The translations under genes and the position numbers were made by a program. The notes beneath the pieces are model-generated. The model was not told the origin of the DNA and searched no databases. It saw only the letters and a list, made by a program, of their open reading frames with translations. Positions 37,932 to 44,935 of a DNA stretch of 44,935 bases are shown piece after piece. Position 1 is the stretch's first letter, and every line of letters starts with the position of its first letter. This stretch comes from Oxalobacteraceae bacterium (lineage in GTDB: Bacteria > Pseudomonadota > Gammaproteobacteria > Burkholderiales > Burkholderiaceae_D), in assembly GCA_947464955.1 (NCBI GenBank), contig CANHZI010000014.1:1-44935 (forward strand). The letters are read 5' to 3'.

Positions 37932-37976
37932 ATGTCAGCATCGTTTCTATCAGTGCTTGTATATGTCGCTCCTTAG
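37932..37976 (+). CDS. Possible 14-codon upstream ORF overlapping the PHP gene start
   Basis: ATG at 37932 with a well-placed GGAG (37923-37926) opens a frame encoding MSASFLSVLVYVAP and stopping at TAG 37974-37976. The PHP gene ATG (37963) lies inside it in another frame and lacks its own ribosome-binding site. The arrangement suggests translational coupling by reinitiation; it is an inference from spacing only. Confidence 0.35.
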   Translation: MSASFLSVLVYVAP

Positions 37977-38811
37977 TCTAAATGTTGATTTGCATTGCCA
38001 TTCCACGGTCTCCGACGGTGTGCTCGCGCCCGATGTCTTGGCACATCGCGCGAAGGCCAATGGCGTGGATGTCTGGGCCCTAACCGATCATGACGAGGTT
38101 GGCGGTATTGCTCTGGCCCGCGCTACGGCAAGCGACATTGGTTTGCAATATGTGACCGGTGTTGAAATCTCGGTCACTTGGGCGAATAAGACCATCCATA
38201 TTGTCGGTCTGAATTTTGATGAGACCAACAATGATCTGATTCTCGGCTTAGCAAAGACTCGCTCTGGTCGTCAACGTCGCGCAGAAGACATGGCCGCAGA
38301 TCTAGCTCGCGTAGGCATCCCTAATTGCTATGAAGGGGCCTTGAAATATGTGGGTAATCCCGACCTCATTTCTCGTTCACACTTCGCACGATATCTCGTT
38401 GAAATTGGTGTGTGCCCCGACGTTTCGTCGGTGTTCAAATCTTATCTGTCTGACGGCAAGCCCGGTTTTGTTCCGCATCGTTGGGCAACGCTAAGCGAGG
38501 CTGTCGGTTGGATTCGCGGCGCGGGTGGCGTGGCGGTGGTGGCGCATCCAGGACGTTATGATCTATCGTTGATCGCTCACGATGAGTTCCTAAAGGAGTT
38601 CAAGCAGTTGGGCGGTATCGGGATTGAAGTAATCACTGGAAGTCATACGCCAGATCAATATGAGGAATATGCTAGAGTGGCGACGCAATATGGTTTCTTC
38701 GCCTCACGAGGTTCAGATTTCCATGCCCCTGATGAAAATTTGCCAGATTTGGGGCAATTACCATATTTGTCAAAGGATCTATCTCCGATTTGGGCATCTT
38801 GGGCGCGATAG
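37963..38811 (+). CDS. PHP-domain phosphoesterase (YciV/RNase AM-like)
   Basis: This 282-residue protein has a PHP metallophosphoesterase fold. The metal-ligand motifs DLHCHSTVSDG (9-19), LTDHDEVGG, a GVEIS strand, VVAHPGRY and the C-terminal GSDFHAP are all visible. Close relatives act as 3',5'-nucleoside bisphosphate phosphatase or 5'-3' exoribonuclease on short RNAs (YciV/TrpH family). The ATG at 37963 is preferred over a TTG at 37957. In Escherichia coli yciV is next to yciO; here a yciO-like gene lies two genes downstream, with htpX between them. Confidence 0.88.
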   Translation: MSLLSLNVDLHCHSTVSDGVLAPDVLAHRAKANGVDVWALTDHDEVGGIALARATASDIGLQYVTGVEISVTWANKTIHIVGLNFDETNNDLILGLAKTRSGRQRRAEDMAADLARVGIPNCYEGALKYVGNPDLISRSHFARYLVEIGVCPDVSSVFKSYLSDGKPGFVPHRWATLSEAVGWIRGAGGVAVVAHPGRYDLSLIAHDEFLKEFKQLGGIGIEVITGSHTPDQYEEYARVATQYGFFASRGSDFHAPDENLPDLGQLPYLSKDLSPIWASWAR

Positions 38812-38828
38812 TTTTATACATAGGTGCC

Positions 38829-38857
38829 CTTGAAATTTGTATGGTTCGGCCTGATTT
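38829..38857 (+). promoter_or_regulatory. Sigma32-like heat-shock promoter of htpX
   Basis: A perfect CTTGAAA (38829-38835), 14-bp spacer and CCTGATTT (38850-38857, five of the seven defined CCCCATNT bases) lie about 37 bp before the htpX ATG. HtpX is heat-shock induced in Escherichia coli, which supports the reading. Confidence 0.55.
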
Positions 38858-38893
38858 ACCAATCGGTGTAATTTATTCTCGTGGAGGCCAAAA

Positions 38894-39766
38894 ATGACCC
38901 GTATATTTCTGCTAATAGCGACCAACCTAGCTGTAATGGTCGTGATTACCGCAATACTGTCTTTGTTAGGTGCTAATCGCTTTCTGACAGCGAATGGACT
39001 AAATCTCGGCACCCTAATGGTTTTCTCTCTGGTGGTCGGCTTTACCGGAGCCATCGTATCTCTCCTGATTAGTAAGCCAATGGCGAAGTGGTCTACCGGT
39101 GCCCGTGTGATCGATAGGCCGGCAAGCTCTACCGAAGCTTGGTTGGTCAATACGGTTCAGATCTTGGCGCAACGTGCGGGAATTGGTATGCCCGAGGTCG
39201 CGATTTACAATGGTGAACCAAATGCGTTTGCCACCGGCGCTTTTCGTGATTCGGCATTGGTGGCGGTCTCGACAGGCCTGCTTGATAGCATGACAAAAGA
39301 AGAGGTTGAAGCTGTTTTAGGGCATGAAGTTGCGCACATAGCGAATGGTGATATGGTAACGATGACTTTGATTCAAGGTGTGGTGAATACTTTCGTTGTG
39401 TTCCTGTCTCGTGTCGCAGGTTATCTTGTCGATAGTTTTATTTCTCGAAATGACGAAAATCATCGTCCTGGCATAGGCTTTGAGATTGCTAGTTTTATCT
39501 TTCAAATCTTGTTCGGCATTGGCGCATCTTTGATCGTCGCTTGGTTTTCACGCCAACGCGAGTTTCGCGCAGATGCCGGGGCTGCTCGTCTATTGGGAAA
39601 TAAACAGCCAATGATCAATGCCTTGGCCCGTTTAGGTGGATTGCAGCCTGGTGCTCTGCCATCTGACTTGGCAGCGGCTGGCATCGGTGATGGGTCGCAC
39701 TTGAGTGCTTTGTTTTCAACTCACCCTCCGATGGAGGAGAGAATTGTGGCGCTCCAACGGCTGTAA
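38894..39766 (+). CDS. htpX: Protease HtpX (M48 zinc metalloprotease)
   Basis: This 290-residue inner-membrane protease has two N-terminal transmembrane helices (about 5-25 and 38-60) and zinc motif HEVAH (144-148) with the downstream Glu ligand in [10 protein letters not shown] (about 227). Two more hydrophobic segments lie between (about 158-178 and 196-218). Length matches Escherichia coli HtpX (293). It works with FtsH in membrane protein quality control. GGAGG upstream supports the ATG at 38894. A sigma32-like promoter precedes it. Confidence 0.96.
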   Translation: MTRIFLLIATNLAVMVVITAILSLLGANRFLTANGLNLGTLMVFSLVVGFTGAIVSLLISKPMAKWSTGARVIDRPASSTEAWLVNTVQILAQRAGIGMPEVAIYNGEPNAFATGAFRDSALVAVSTGLLDSMTKEEVEAVLGHEVAHIANGDMVTMTLIQGVVNTFVVFLSRVAGYLVDSFISRNDENHRPGIGFEIASFIFQILFGIGASLIVAWFSRQREFRADAGAARLLGNKQPMINALARLGGLQPGALPSDLAAAGIGDGSHLSALFSTHPPMEERIVALQRL

Positions 39767-39805
39767 CGGGAATTGAGATTTGCTTTTTTGAGTTTGGAAC
39801 TCGCG

Positions 39806-39829
39806 TTATAGAGGCCTTAGCCTCTATAA
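39806..39829. promoter_or_regulatory. Perfect 10-bp hairpin overlapping a -10 box before yciO
   Basis: TTATAGAGGC (39806-39815) and GCCTCTATAA (39820-39829) form a perfect stem around loop CTTA. The right arm contains most of a consensus TATAAT (39825-39830) that is only 6 bp from the ATG at 39837. It could be an operator, an htpX mRNA end, or both. Confidence 0.45.
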
Positions 39830-39836
39830 TTGCTTT

Positions 39837-40460
39837 ATGAGCCAATTTTTCCACATTCATCCCGAAAACCCTCAGCTGAGATTGATCAAGCAAGCAGTGC
39901 AAATTATCGATCAAGGGGGAATCGTTGCAGTGCCGACCGACTCTTGCTATGCACTGGTTTGTCATCTAGACGATAAAGACGCCGTGATGCGCTTGCGTCG
40001 AATTCGTGGCGTCGATGAGAAGCATCACTTGACCTTACTGTGCCGCGACCTCTCTGAAATCGCGCAATATGCGAAGGTGGATAATCGCCAATTTCGTATG
40101 CTCAAAATGGCGACGCCAGGGCCTTACACTTTCATCCTTGAAGCGACGAAAGAGGTTCCTCGTCGATTGAGCCATCCATCTCGTAAAACGATAGGCTTAC
40201 GGGTTCCTGAAAACCGAATTGTCGATGCTTTGCTTGATGAGCTTGGACAACCTTTACTCGGAACCACTTTGATACTGCCTGACGATGCCGAGGCACTCAC
40301 AGACCCAGAAGAAATTCGAGCTCGTTTAGAGAAACTGATTGATTTGGTGATTGATGGTGGTGCGTGCAGTTTAATGCCAACTACCGTAGTGGATATGACG
40401 CATGAAGATCCTGAATTGGTTCGACAAGGGCGCGGTGATGTCAGTATTTTTGGTCTTTGA
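39837..40460 (+). CDS. YciO/Sua5/YrdC-family protein (L-threonylcarbamoyladenylate synthase-like)
   Basis: This 207-residue protein has the Sua5/YrdC/YwlC fold. The ATP/threonine-binding segments IVAVPTDSCYALVCHL and TPGPYTFILEATKEVPRR are present, and the IGLRVPEN strand is clear. Its N-terminal SQFFHIHPENPQ matches the YciO subgroup. YciO-like proteins are paralogues of TsaC, the enzyme for tRNA t6A modification; whether this copy makes threonylcarbamoyl-AMP in vivo is uncertain. No ribosome-binding site is visible and a -10-like box lies right before the start, so a leaderless mRNA is possible. Confidence 0.9.
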   Translation: MSQFFHIHPENPQLRLIKQAVQIIDQGGIVAVPTDSCYALVCHLDDKDAVMRLRRIRGVDEKHHLTLLCRDLSEIAQYAKVDNRQFRMLKMATPGPYTFILEATKEVPRRLSHPSRKTIGLRVPENRIVDALLDELGQPLLGTTLILPDDAEALTDPEEIRARLEKLIDLVIDGGACSLMPTTVVDMTHEDPELVRQGRGDVSIFGL

Positions 40461-40507
40461 AGTATTAAACACGGTCGTTTTTTAATTCCAGAAGAGTCGC
40501 GACGTTG

Positions 40508-41047
40508 ATGATTTCATCATGGGTAGAAAAATATGCGCCACAGATCGATGCCTCTCTTGGACTTGTTCTCGATTTGGCCTGTGGTAGTGGACGTCACACA
40601 GAATACCTCACGTCTTTAGGTTTGAATGTCATTGCATTAGACCGTGATGACGAAATTCTCAAGTCACTTTGTGCACGGGGTTTTCAATGTGTGAGTTGTG
40701 ATTTGGAAGCTGGCCCGCGTGGGCGAGAAAGCTATGTCTGGCCTTTTGCAGTCGATTCTTTGGCTGCAGTTGTAGTCACAAATTATTTACATAGGCCTTT
40801 ATTTCCTTCTATCCTTGCGTCGATTAAGCGAGGTGGGATATTAATTTATGAGACCTTCGCGGTTGGTAATGAGGTCTATGGCCGCCCTAGAAATCCAGAT
40901 TTTCTCTTGAAAGAGAACGAGCTTTTGCAGAGATGTGTGCTCGATTCTTCCCTTGGTTTGGCTTTCCATTGTGTGGCTTTCGAGCATGTAATTGTCAACC
41001 AAACAGCACCTTCTGTCGTTCAAAGAATTTGTGTTAGACGAAATTAG
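40508..41047 (+). CDS. SAM-dependent class I methyltransferase
   Basis: This 179-residue small Rossmann-fold methyltransferase has motif I VLDLACGSGRHTEYL (about 20-34), the acidic strand-2 residue in VIALDRD (about 41-47), a motif III-like ILIYETFAVGNE segment and a degenerate C-terminus. It is similar to TehB-like/Methyltransf_25 proteins. The ATG at 40508 is preferred; a TTG at 40505 is in frame. The substrate is unknown. It lies between yciO and dapA on the same strand, with about 50 bp to yciO. Confidence 0.83.
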   Translation: MISSWVEKYAPQIDASLGLVLDLACGSGRHTEYLTSLGLNVIALDRDDEILKSLCARGFQCVSCDLEAGPRGRESYVWPFAVDSLAAVVVTNYLHRPLFPSILASIKRGGILIYETFAVGNEVYGRPRNPDFLLKENELLQRCVLDSSLGLAFHCVAFEHVIVNQTAPSVVQRICVRRN

Positions 41048-41246
41048 GTCGTTTCACCATTTTTCGCTCGACCCCGCTTTAATCAGCAATTAATTTTTCT
41101 CTCAACCAATAAAGTCAGGATAGCGATCGAAAAACTTGATTTTCAACGCTTTTTTCTTCGAATTTCTACTGAATTCGCAGGCCTTAGCACACCAAGCACG
41201 ATAACGATCCGCTACAATAATGGCTTTACTTTTCTCTCGCGCTAAC

Positions 41247-42131
41247 ATGACAAAGATTCAAGGAAGTCTGGTCGCTATAGTGACCCCTATGCACCCTGAT
41301 GGCAGCCTCGATGTACCAAATTTGAAGAAGTTGATCGATTGGCATATAGCTGAAGGCACAGATGGCATCGTAATCGTAGGGACGACTGGTGAGTCACCAA
41401 CTGTCAGCGTAGAGGAACATTGCGAGTTAATCCGGATTGCAGTTGAACATACCAATAAGCGTGTTCCAATTATTGCTGGTTCTGGTGGTAACTCGACAGC
41501 AGAAGCTATCGTTTTGACGCAGTTCGCAAAAGAAGCCGGTGCCGATGCTTCACTGCAGGTTGTTCCTTATTACAATCGACCGACGCAAGAAGGCATGTAC
41601 CAGCACTTCAAAAAGATCGCTGAGTCGGTCGATATTCCCATCATTCTCTATAACGTACCAGGTCGTTCGGTCGCAGATATGTCGAACGAGACTATGGTTC
41701 GTTTATCTCAAGTTCCTGGCATTATCGGCGTCAAAGAGGCAAGTGGAAATATTGCTCGTGACATTGAATTGCTGCGCATGGTGCCTGATTCATTTGCTGT
41801 TTACTCTGGTGATGATGCAACGGCTATTGCATTGATGGCCTTGGGTGGAAAAGGAAATATCTCCGTGACGGCGAATGTCGCGCCACGTGCCATGCATGAA
41901 ATGTGCGTTGCTGCTATGCAGGGAGATTTGCCAAAAGCGATAGCGATTAACAATAAGTTGTTGTCGCTGCACGCAAAGCTGTTTATCGAGCCAAATCCAG
42001 TTCCTGTGAAGTGGGCTCTAGCGGAAATGGGCATGATTCCGACTGGTATTCGTTTGCCTTTGGTTAGCCTTTCTACCCAATATCATGATATTGTTCGTTC
42101 CGCATTGCGTGAAGCAGGAGTTTTGGCTTGA
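41247..42131 (+). CDS. dapA: 4-hydroxy-tetrahydrodipicolinate synthase
   Basis: This 294-residue TIM-barrel aldolase makes the lysine/diaminopimelate precursor from pyruvate and aspartate semialdehyde. The Schiff-base Lys163 ([10 protein letters not shown]), Tyr135 ([10 protein letters not shown]) and Arg140 are present, along with the GTTGESPT carboxylate-binding loop. The ATG at 41247 gives the normal length. An in-frame ATG at 41220 directly follows a -10-like TACAAT (41213-41218) and would lack a leader, so I reject it. bamC follows, as dapA-nlpB do in Escherichia coli. Confidence 0.96.
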   Translation: MTKIQGSLVAIVTPMHPDGSLDVPNLKKLIDWHIAEGTDGIVIVGTTGESPTVSVEEHCELIRIAVEHTNKRVPIIAGSGGNSTAEAIVLTQFAKEAGADASLQVVPYYNRPTQEGMYQHFKKIAESVDIPIILYNVPGRSVADMSNETMVRLSQVPGIIGVKEASGNIARDIELLRMVPDSFAVYSGDDATAIALMALGGKGNISVTANVAPRAMHEMCVAAMQGDLPKAIAINNKLLSLHAKLFIEPNPVPVKWALAEMGMIPTGIRLPLVSLSTQYHDIVRSALREAGVLA

Positions 42132-42219
42132 TGTCTTCAGTGCGAAAATGTCGCTAACTCGGGTTATGCAAGCGCCATTTTGAGTACACTAATTGATTAC
42201 AATTCGTAGGGATTTTCAC

Positions 42220-43407
42220 ATGGTAAAAAGCGTAGTTGGAAATAAAAAGATGGTTCGTGCCTTAAGCTTGGCGGGTGTCATCGGTTTCGCTGGTTTGAAC
42301 GCAGGCTGTACTTACACAGGGAATCTCACTGAGAATCGTATCGACTATAGAAGTGCTAGCAAGGCGAAGAATGTTTCTCTTGAAGTGCCGCCAGATTTGA
42401 CGCAAATCCGTCGTGATAGCCGTTTTTCAATTCCAGATTCAGAACTCGGTAGTGCAACAGCATCGGCGTACCTCCAACAACGCGCTGGCGGTTCGATCGC
42501 AACAGCAGGCGGTGTCGTGGCGCCAACTCAGTTGAAAGACGCGCGCATCGCACGTGATGGCTCTCAGCGCTATCTGGTGGTGAAGGGTGCTCCTGAGGTT
42601 CTGTGGCCGCAGTTAAAAGACTTTTGGCAAGAGAATGGGTTCCTAATTAACATTGAGAATGAATCTACAGGTGTGTTGGAGACGGATTGGGCTGAGAATC
42701 GAGGTAAGATACCGCAAGATATGATTCGTGCGACGCTCGGTAAAGTATTCGACTCTTTGTATTCGACTGGTGAACGTGACAAGTTCCGAACTCGCGTTGA
42801 GCGTGCGGCGAATGGTGAGGTTGAGATTTACATCAGTCACCGTGGTGCGCAAGAGATTTATACGGGTATGCAGAAGGATACGACAGCGTGGACTTCACGT
42901 GCCAACGACCCAGGTTTAGAGGCTGAATTTTTGTCTCGTTTGCTGGTTCGTTTAGGTGTCGATGCAGGCAAAGCTAAAACCAGTGTTGCTGCCGTTGCAC
43001 CTGAAGTGGCGAGTACTGGCGCTCCTCGTTCGAAGATCTTGACTTTGAATGACTTGAGCTATTTGCAAACTGATGAAGGTTTTGATCGCTCTTGGCGTCG
43101 TGTTGGCCTTGCTTTGGATCGTATTGGGTTCACGATTGAAGATCGAGATCGCTCTAAAGGTATCTATTATGTCCAGTACATTGATCAAGATATCGATGCT
43201 AAGAAAAAAGGTGCAAGTGAGGGTTTCTTTGCTAAGTTATTCTCCTGGGGTTCCAGTGAAGCTGCGAAAGATGGTCAGAAGTACCGTATTTTCGTGAAAG
43301 AGAGTGGAGAAGTGAGTCACGTTACAGTCCATGGCGAAGATGGTAAGGTCGCTTCAACTCCAGTTGCACAGAAAATTTTGAAGGTATTGAATGAGCAGCT
43401 GAAATAA
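42220..43407 (+). CDS. bamC: Outer membrane protein assembly factor BamC
   Basis: This 395-residue lipoprotein has a signal peptide with lipobox LNAGC (lipidated C30). An N-terminal unstructured segment (about 31-75, ENRIDYRSASKAKNVSLEVPPDL), which binds BamD in Escherichia coli, comes next. Two helix-grip domains follow (about 110-230 and 280-390). The ATG at 42220 is preferred over one at 42193 because the signal peptide begins there and AGGG lies about 8 nt upstream. It belongs to the BAM complex inserting beta-barrel proteins. A strong terminator follows. Confidence 0.93.
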   Translation: MVKSVVGNKKMVRALSLAGVIGFAGLNAGCTYTGNLTENRIDYRSASKAKNVSLEVPPDLTQIRRDSRFSIPDSELGSATASAYLQQRAGGSIATAGGVVAPTQLKDARIARDGSQRYLVVKGAPEVLWPQLKDFWQENGFLINIENESTGVLETDWAENRGKIPQDMIRATLGKVFDSLYSTGERDKFRTRVERAANGEVEIYISHRGAQEIYTGMQKDTTAWTSRANDPGLEAEFLSRLLVRLGVDAGKAKTSVAAVAPEVASTGAPRSKILTLNDLSYLQTDEGFDRSWRRVGLALDRIGFTIEDRDRSKGIYYVQYIDQDIDAKKKGASEGFFAKLFSWGSSEAAKDGQKYRIFVKESGEVSHVTVHGEDGKVASTPVAQKILKVLNEQLK

Positions 43408-43426
43408 TTACGCTTTCAATCTTTCT

Positions 43427-43461
43427 AAAAAAGCAGACCTCTCATAGGTCTGCTTTTTTTT
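43427..43461 (+). terminator. Intrinsic terminator after bamC
   Basis: A 14-bp stem pairs A6GCAGACCT (43427-43440) with AGGTCTGCT6 (43446-43459), loop CTCAT, long T run. It terminates the dapA-bamC unit. Confidence 0.93.
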
Positions 43462-43544
43462 GCGCATTCCATTTTGCGCCTTCTTATCTCTTACATGCGA
43501 TTGTTTTCGATTAATCTTTATTTTTATTTAAAAATCAGGCTAAA

Positions 43545-43573
43545 AAAAAGCCGGTCAAAGACCGGCTTTTTCT
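43545..43573. terminator. Intrinsic terminator downstream of the small lipoprotein
   Basis: AAAAAGCCGGTC (43545-43556) pairs with GACCGGCTTTTT (43560-43571) around loop AAA, with flanking A and T runs, so it works in either direction. It sits just after the minus-strand lipoprotein stop (43588). Confidence 0.92.
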
Positions 43574-43587
43574 TGAAGTAACAAAAA

Positions 43588-43809
43588 TTACTTAGATGCT
43601 GCGGAAGCTGCTGCTTCAGCTGCTGGAGCTGCTGCTGGTGCAGAAGCTGCAGAAGCTGCTGCTTCAACTGCTGGTGCAGATGCTGGAGCTGCAGCAGCAG
43701 ATGCTGGAGCTGCTTCAACTGCAGGTGCAGATGCTGGAGCTTCTTCTTTCTTACCGCAAGCAACCAAAGCTACTGCCAACAAGGAAACGAGCAAAAGTGA
43801 TTTTTTCAT
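43588..43809 (-). CDS. Small Ala/Pro/Ser-rich lipoprotein
   Basis: This 73-residue protein has a lipoprotein signal (MKKSLLLVSLLAVALVAC, lipidated C18) and a short charged GKKEEA linker. About 49 residues made almost only of Ala, Pro, Ser, Val and Glu follow, arranged in recurring units such as ASAPAVEAA. Similar tiny lipoproteins with Ala-rich tails are common in Burkholderiales, with no known function. The coding repeats (GCWGCW-type triplets) could vary in length by slippage. It has its own terminator and an 18-bp palindrome upstream. It is convergent with bamC. Confidence 0.75.
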   Translation of the reverse strand: MKKSLLLVSLLAVALVACGKKEEAPASAPAVEAAPASAAAAPASAPAVEAAASAASAPAAAPAAEAAASAASK

Positions 43810-44114
43810 GTTTTTACTTTCAATAAATAGATCTAAAAAAACAACAAACTTGCGATGAATAATTACCGGTAATTATCGCTCAATAGGTTAAGCCGCGGGC
43901 AGAAAATCAAAATGACCTTGCAAATCCTACGAAACTTTCCTAACCGCGAATTATAATGATTTTTCTGTCAATCGAATATAGCTGGGGAGCTTTTTTTTCT
44001 AAAAATTGAACTAAATATGTATTTTGCCGATCATTTATTCTAATCTACGTTGTTTGTCCGTCAAAAGTCTGTACATTTATGACGTTTTGTCGTCTTGATT
44101 ATGTAGTAAATCCA
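43810..44114. other. Gene-free region between the small lipoprotein and roxA-like gene
   Basis: AT-rich stretch with no convincing coding frame. It carries the 18-bp palindrome at 43859-43876. A weak AGCT-GGGG-AGCT hairpin followed by eight T lies around 43980-44000 on the plus strand. The promoter of the small lipoprotein must lie in it, but I find no convincing hexamer pair. There is no obvious terminator for the roxA-like gene. Confidence 0.4.
43859..43876. promoter_or_regulatory. 18-bp perfect palindrome upstream of the small lipoprotein
   Basis: ATAATTACCGGTAATTAT is fully self-complementary. It lies 49 bp upstream of the lipoprotein start codon, a position suited to an operator. No known binding-site family is recognised. 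Confidence 0.5.
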
Positions 44115-44935
44115 TCATTTCTTGTCTAAGTTTAACCATCCATCTTCGTACCAAATACAAAAAGCTTCGATGACGTCGTCGGATGCTTCAATCATCTCCT
44201 CTGCGCTTAGGTAGCGTTGGTTTGCTAACTTGGTAAGAATTGCTTTGTCTTCGCGCCCCACATTGAAAGACTCGCCATTAATGAAGATATGTTTGCCTTG
44301 GTAGAGCATTTGTGTCTTGAGTGCTAGCGAAACGCCGTTTTTAAGGGTTGCTTGTGCAAAGCGCTTCGGTGTTAGCGGCTTTTCAGGAGAGTCAAAAAAC
44401 ACTGATGCTTTCGGTTCGGTGAGATATTCGCCTAAGAAAATCGCCATGTCTTCTTTTGAGAAGCTAATCTTGCTGAGTTCATGGACTACTTTATCAAGCA
44501 TCATAGTGCTGATTTCTGCAGGGTCTTTAGCTGCTTTTAATTCAGGATCGGCATATCGTCCCGGAAGTTCTATGGTGTCGACCATAAATTGCAGGAAGTT
44601 TTCACCGAGCTCTTGGAAGGATGGCGATCTAAAGCCAATTGAATAGGTCATGCACTCGCCAAGTGCGACGCCGTCATGCGCGTAGTGAGGTGGCAAATAC
44701 AGCATATCACCTGGTTCTAGGACGAATTCTTCCTCGCAAACAAAGTTGCGTAAGATCTTGAGCGGCATTCCGTCAATCAAAGTGAGATCTTTTTGCGCAC
44801 TTATTTGCCAACGTCGCTGACCGTGGGCCTGCAGTAAAAACACGTCATAAGAATCAAAATGCGGACCAACACCACCGCCTTCACGAGCATAGCTAATCAT
44901 AAGATCGTCTAAGCGTGCGTCCGGTGCAAAGCGAA
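44115..44935 (-). CDS. roxA: Ribosomal-protein arginine hydroxylase RoxA/YcfD-like (JmjC cupin), 5' end outside window
   Basis: The open frame continues to the window edge, so at least 273 residues are encoded and the N-terminus is missing. Reading from the edge, RFAPDARLDDLMISYA is followed by GGGVGPHFDSYDVFLLQAHGQRRW, the iron-binding HxD of the JmjC domain. The distal His lies in YLPPHYAHDGVAL. A dimerisation/winged-helix C-terminus (about the last 130 residues) follows. This matches YcfD/RoxA, an Fe(II)/2-oxoglutarate oxygenase that hydroxylates Arg81 of ribosomal protein L16 in Escherichia coli. The substrate here is inferred from family. Confidence 0.87.
   Translation of the reverse strand, partial: RFAPDARLDDLMISYAREGGGVGPHFDSYDVFLLQAHGQRRWQISAQKDLTLIDGMPLKILRNFVCEEEFVLEPGDMLYLPPHYAHDGVALGECMTYSIGFRSPSFQELGENFLQFMVDTIELPGRYADPELKAAKDPAEISTMMLDKVVHELSKISFSKEDMAIFLGEYLTEPKASVFFDSPEKPLTPKRFAQATLKNGVSLALKTQMLYQGKHIFINGESFNVGREDKAILTKLANQRYLSAEEMIEASDDVIEAFCIWYEDGWLNLDKK

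Noticed and set aside
41220-41246. N-terminal extension of dapA from the ATG at 41220
   Set aside because: That ATG lies 1 bp after a -10-like TACAAT, so it would sit upstream of the expected transcription start. Starting at 41247 gives the usual DapA length.
43596-43826. Leu/Gln-rich open frame on the plus strand over the mini-lipoprotein
   Set aside because: It is the complement of Ala/Ala/Ser triplet repeats. The minus-strand frame has a clear lipoprotein signal and a terminator, so the plus frame is an artefact.
43980-44000. AGCT-GGGG-AGCT followed by eight T as a possible small-RNA terminator
   Set aside because: The stem is only 4 bp and no promoter or structured RNA is evident upstream, so no small RNA is called.

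Overview
The window reads as a continuous piece of betaproteobacterial chromosome, most likely Burkholderiales and probably Oxalobacteraceae (Undibacterium/Herminiimonas-like). This is inferred from moderate GC, gene order and protein families: a soluble RnfB next to nth, greA-yhbY-rlmE-ftsH-folP-glmM, trpF-trpB-trpA-accD-folC-SPOR-cvpA-purF, dapA-bamC, DUF1841, DUF2069 and DUF4124. It is dominated by housekeeping genes. I see no prophage, CRISPR array or defence island; the only mobile DNA is the edge of an IS3-family element at the left end.

Layout. 1-140: 5' end of an IS3-type transposase gene running off the window. 328-1064: two tandem periplasmic monohaem cytochromes c behind an FNR/Anr-like box. 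1135-3656: DUF1841 (-), a nitroreductase-family RutE-like enzyme (+), then rnfB-nth (-, 4-bp overlap). 4005-8403: carAB with a good sigma70 promoter. 8591-14692: greA, divergent yhbY, rlmE, ftsH, folP, glmM, the classic transcription/ribosome/membrane-quality/envelope-precursor block. 14815-14891: tRNA-Arg(UCU). 14961-20981 (-): a very large two-catalytic-domain glycosyltransferase, then wrbA, DUF2069, an FAD-linked D-2-hydroxyacid dehydrogenase and a DUF4124 protein. 21247-22491: YihY/BrkB membrane protein. 22789-24096: aceA (isocitrate lyase) behind an 18-bp perfect palindrome that abuts its promoter. 24247-32852: trpF, trpB, trpA, accD, folC, a SPOR-domain protein, cvpA, purF. 33101-35377: an ABC-2 exporter (ATPase plus permease). 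35559-37889: a TonB-dependent receptor. 37963-43407: PHP phosphoesterase, htpX, YciO/Sua5-like, SAM methyltransferase, dapA, bamC. 43588-43809 (-): a tiny Ala/Pro/Ser-rich lipoprotein. 44115-44935 (-): RoxA/YcfD-type ribosomal oxygenase, 5' end outside the window.

How the genes fit together. The tracts cover pyrimidine/arginine precursor synthesis (carAB), tryptophan, fatty acid, folate and purine synthesis (trpFBA-accD-folC-cvpA-purF), peptidoglycan precursors (glmM, dapA) and outer-membrane assembly (bamC). Two membrane quality-control proteases (ftsH, htpX) each have a candidate heat-shock promoter, and the htpX one is the more convincing.

The most unusual items are: the isolated GT-A/GT-B fusion glycosyltransferase between wrbA and yihY; several perfect dyads at promoters or leaders (aceA, accD, the small lipoprotein, yciO); a repeat-bearing switchable hairpin between trpF and trpB; a terminator-like hairpin touching the folP start codon; a 14-codon upstream ORF overlapping the PHP gene start; and the repeat-built lipoprotein. 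No completely new multi-gene system is evident. All functional statements rest on family recognition by eye; no searches were run.
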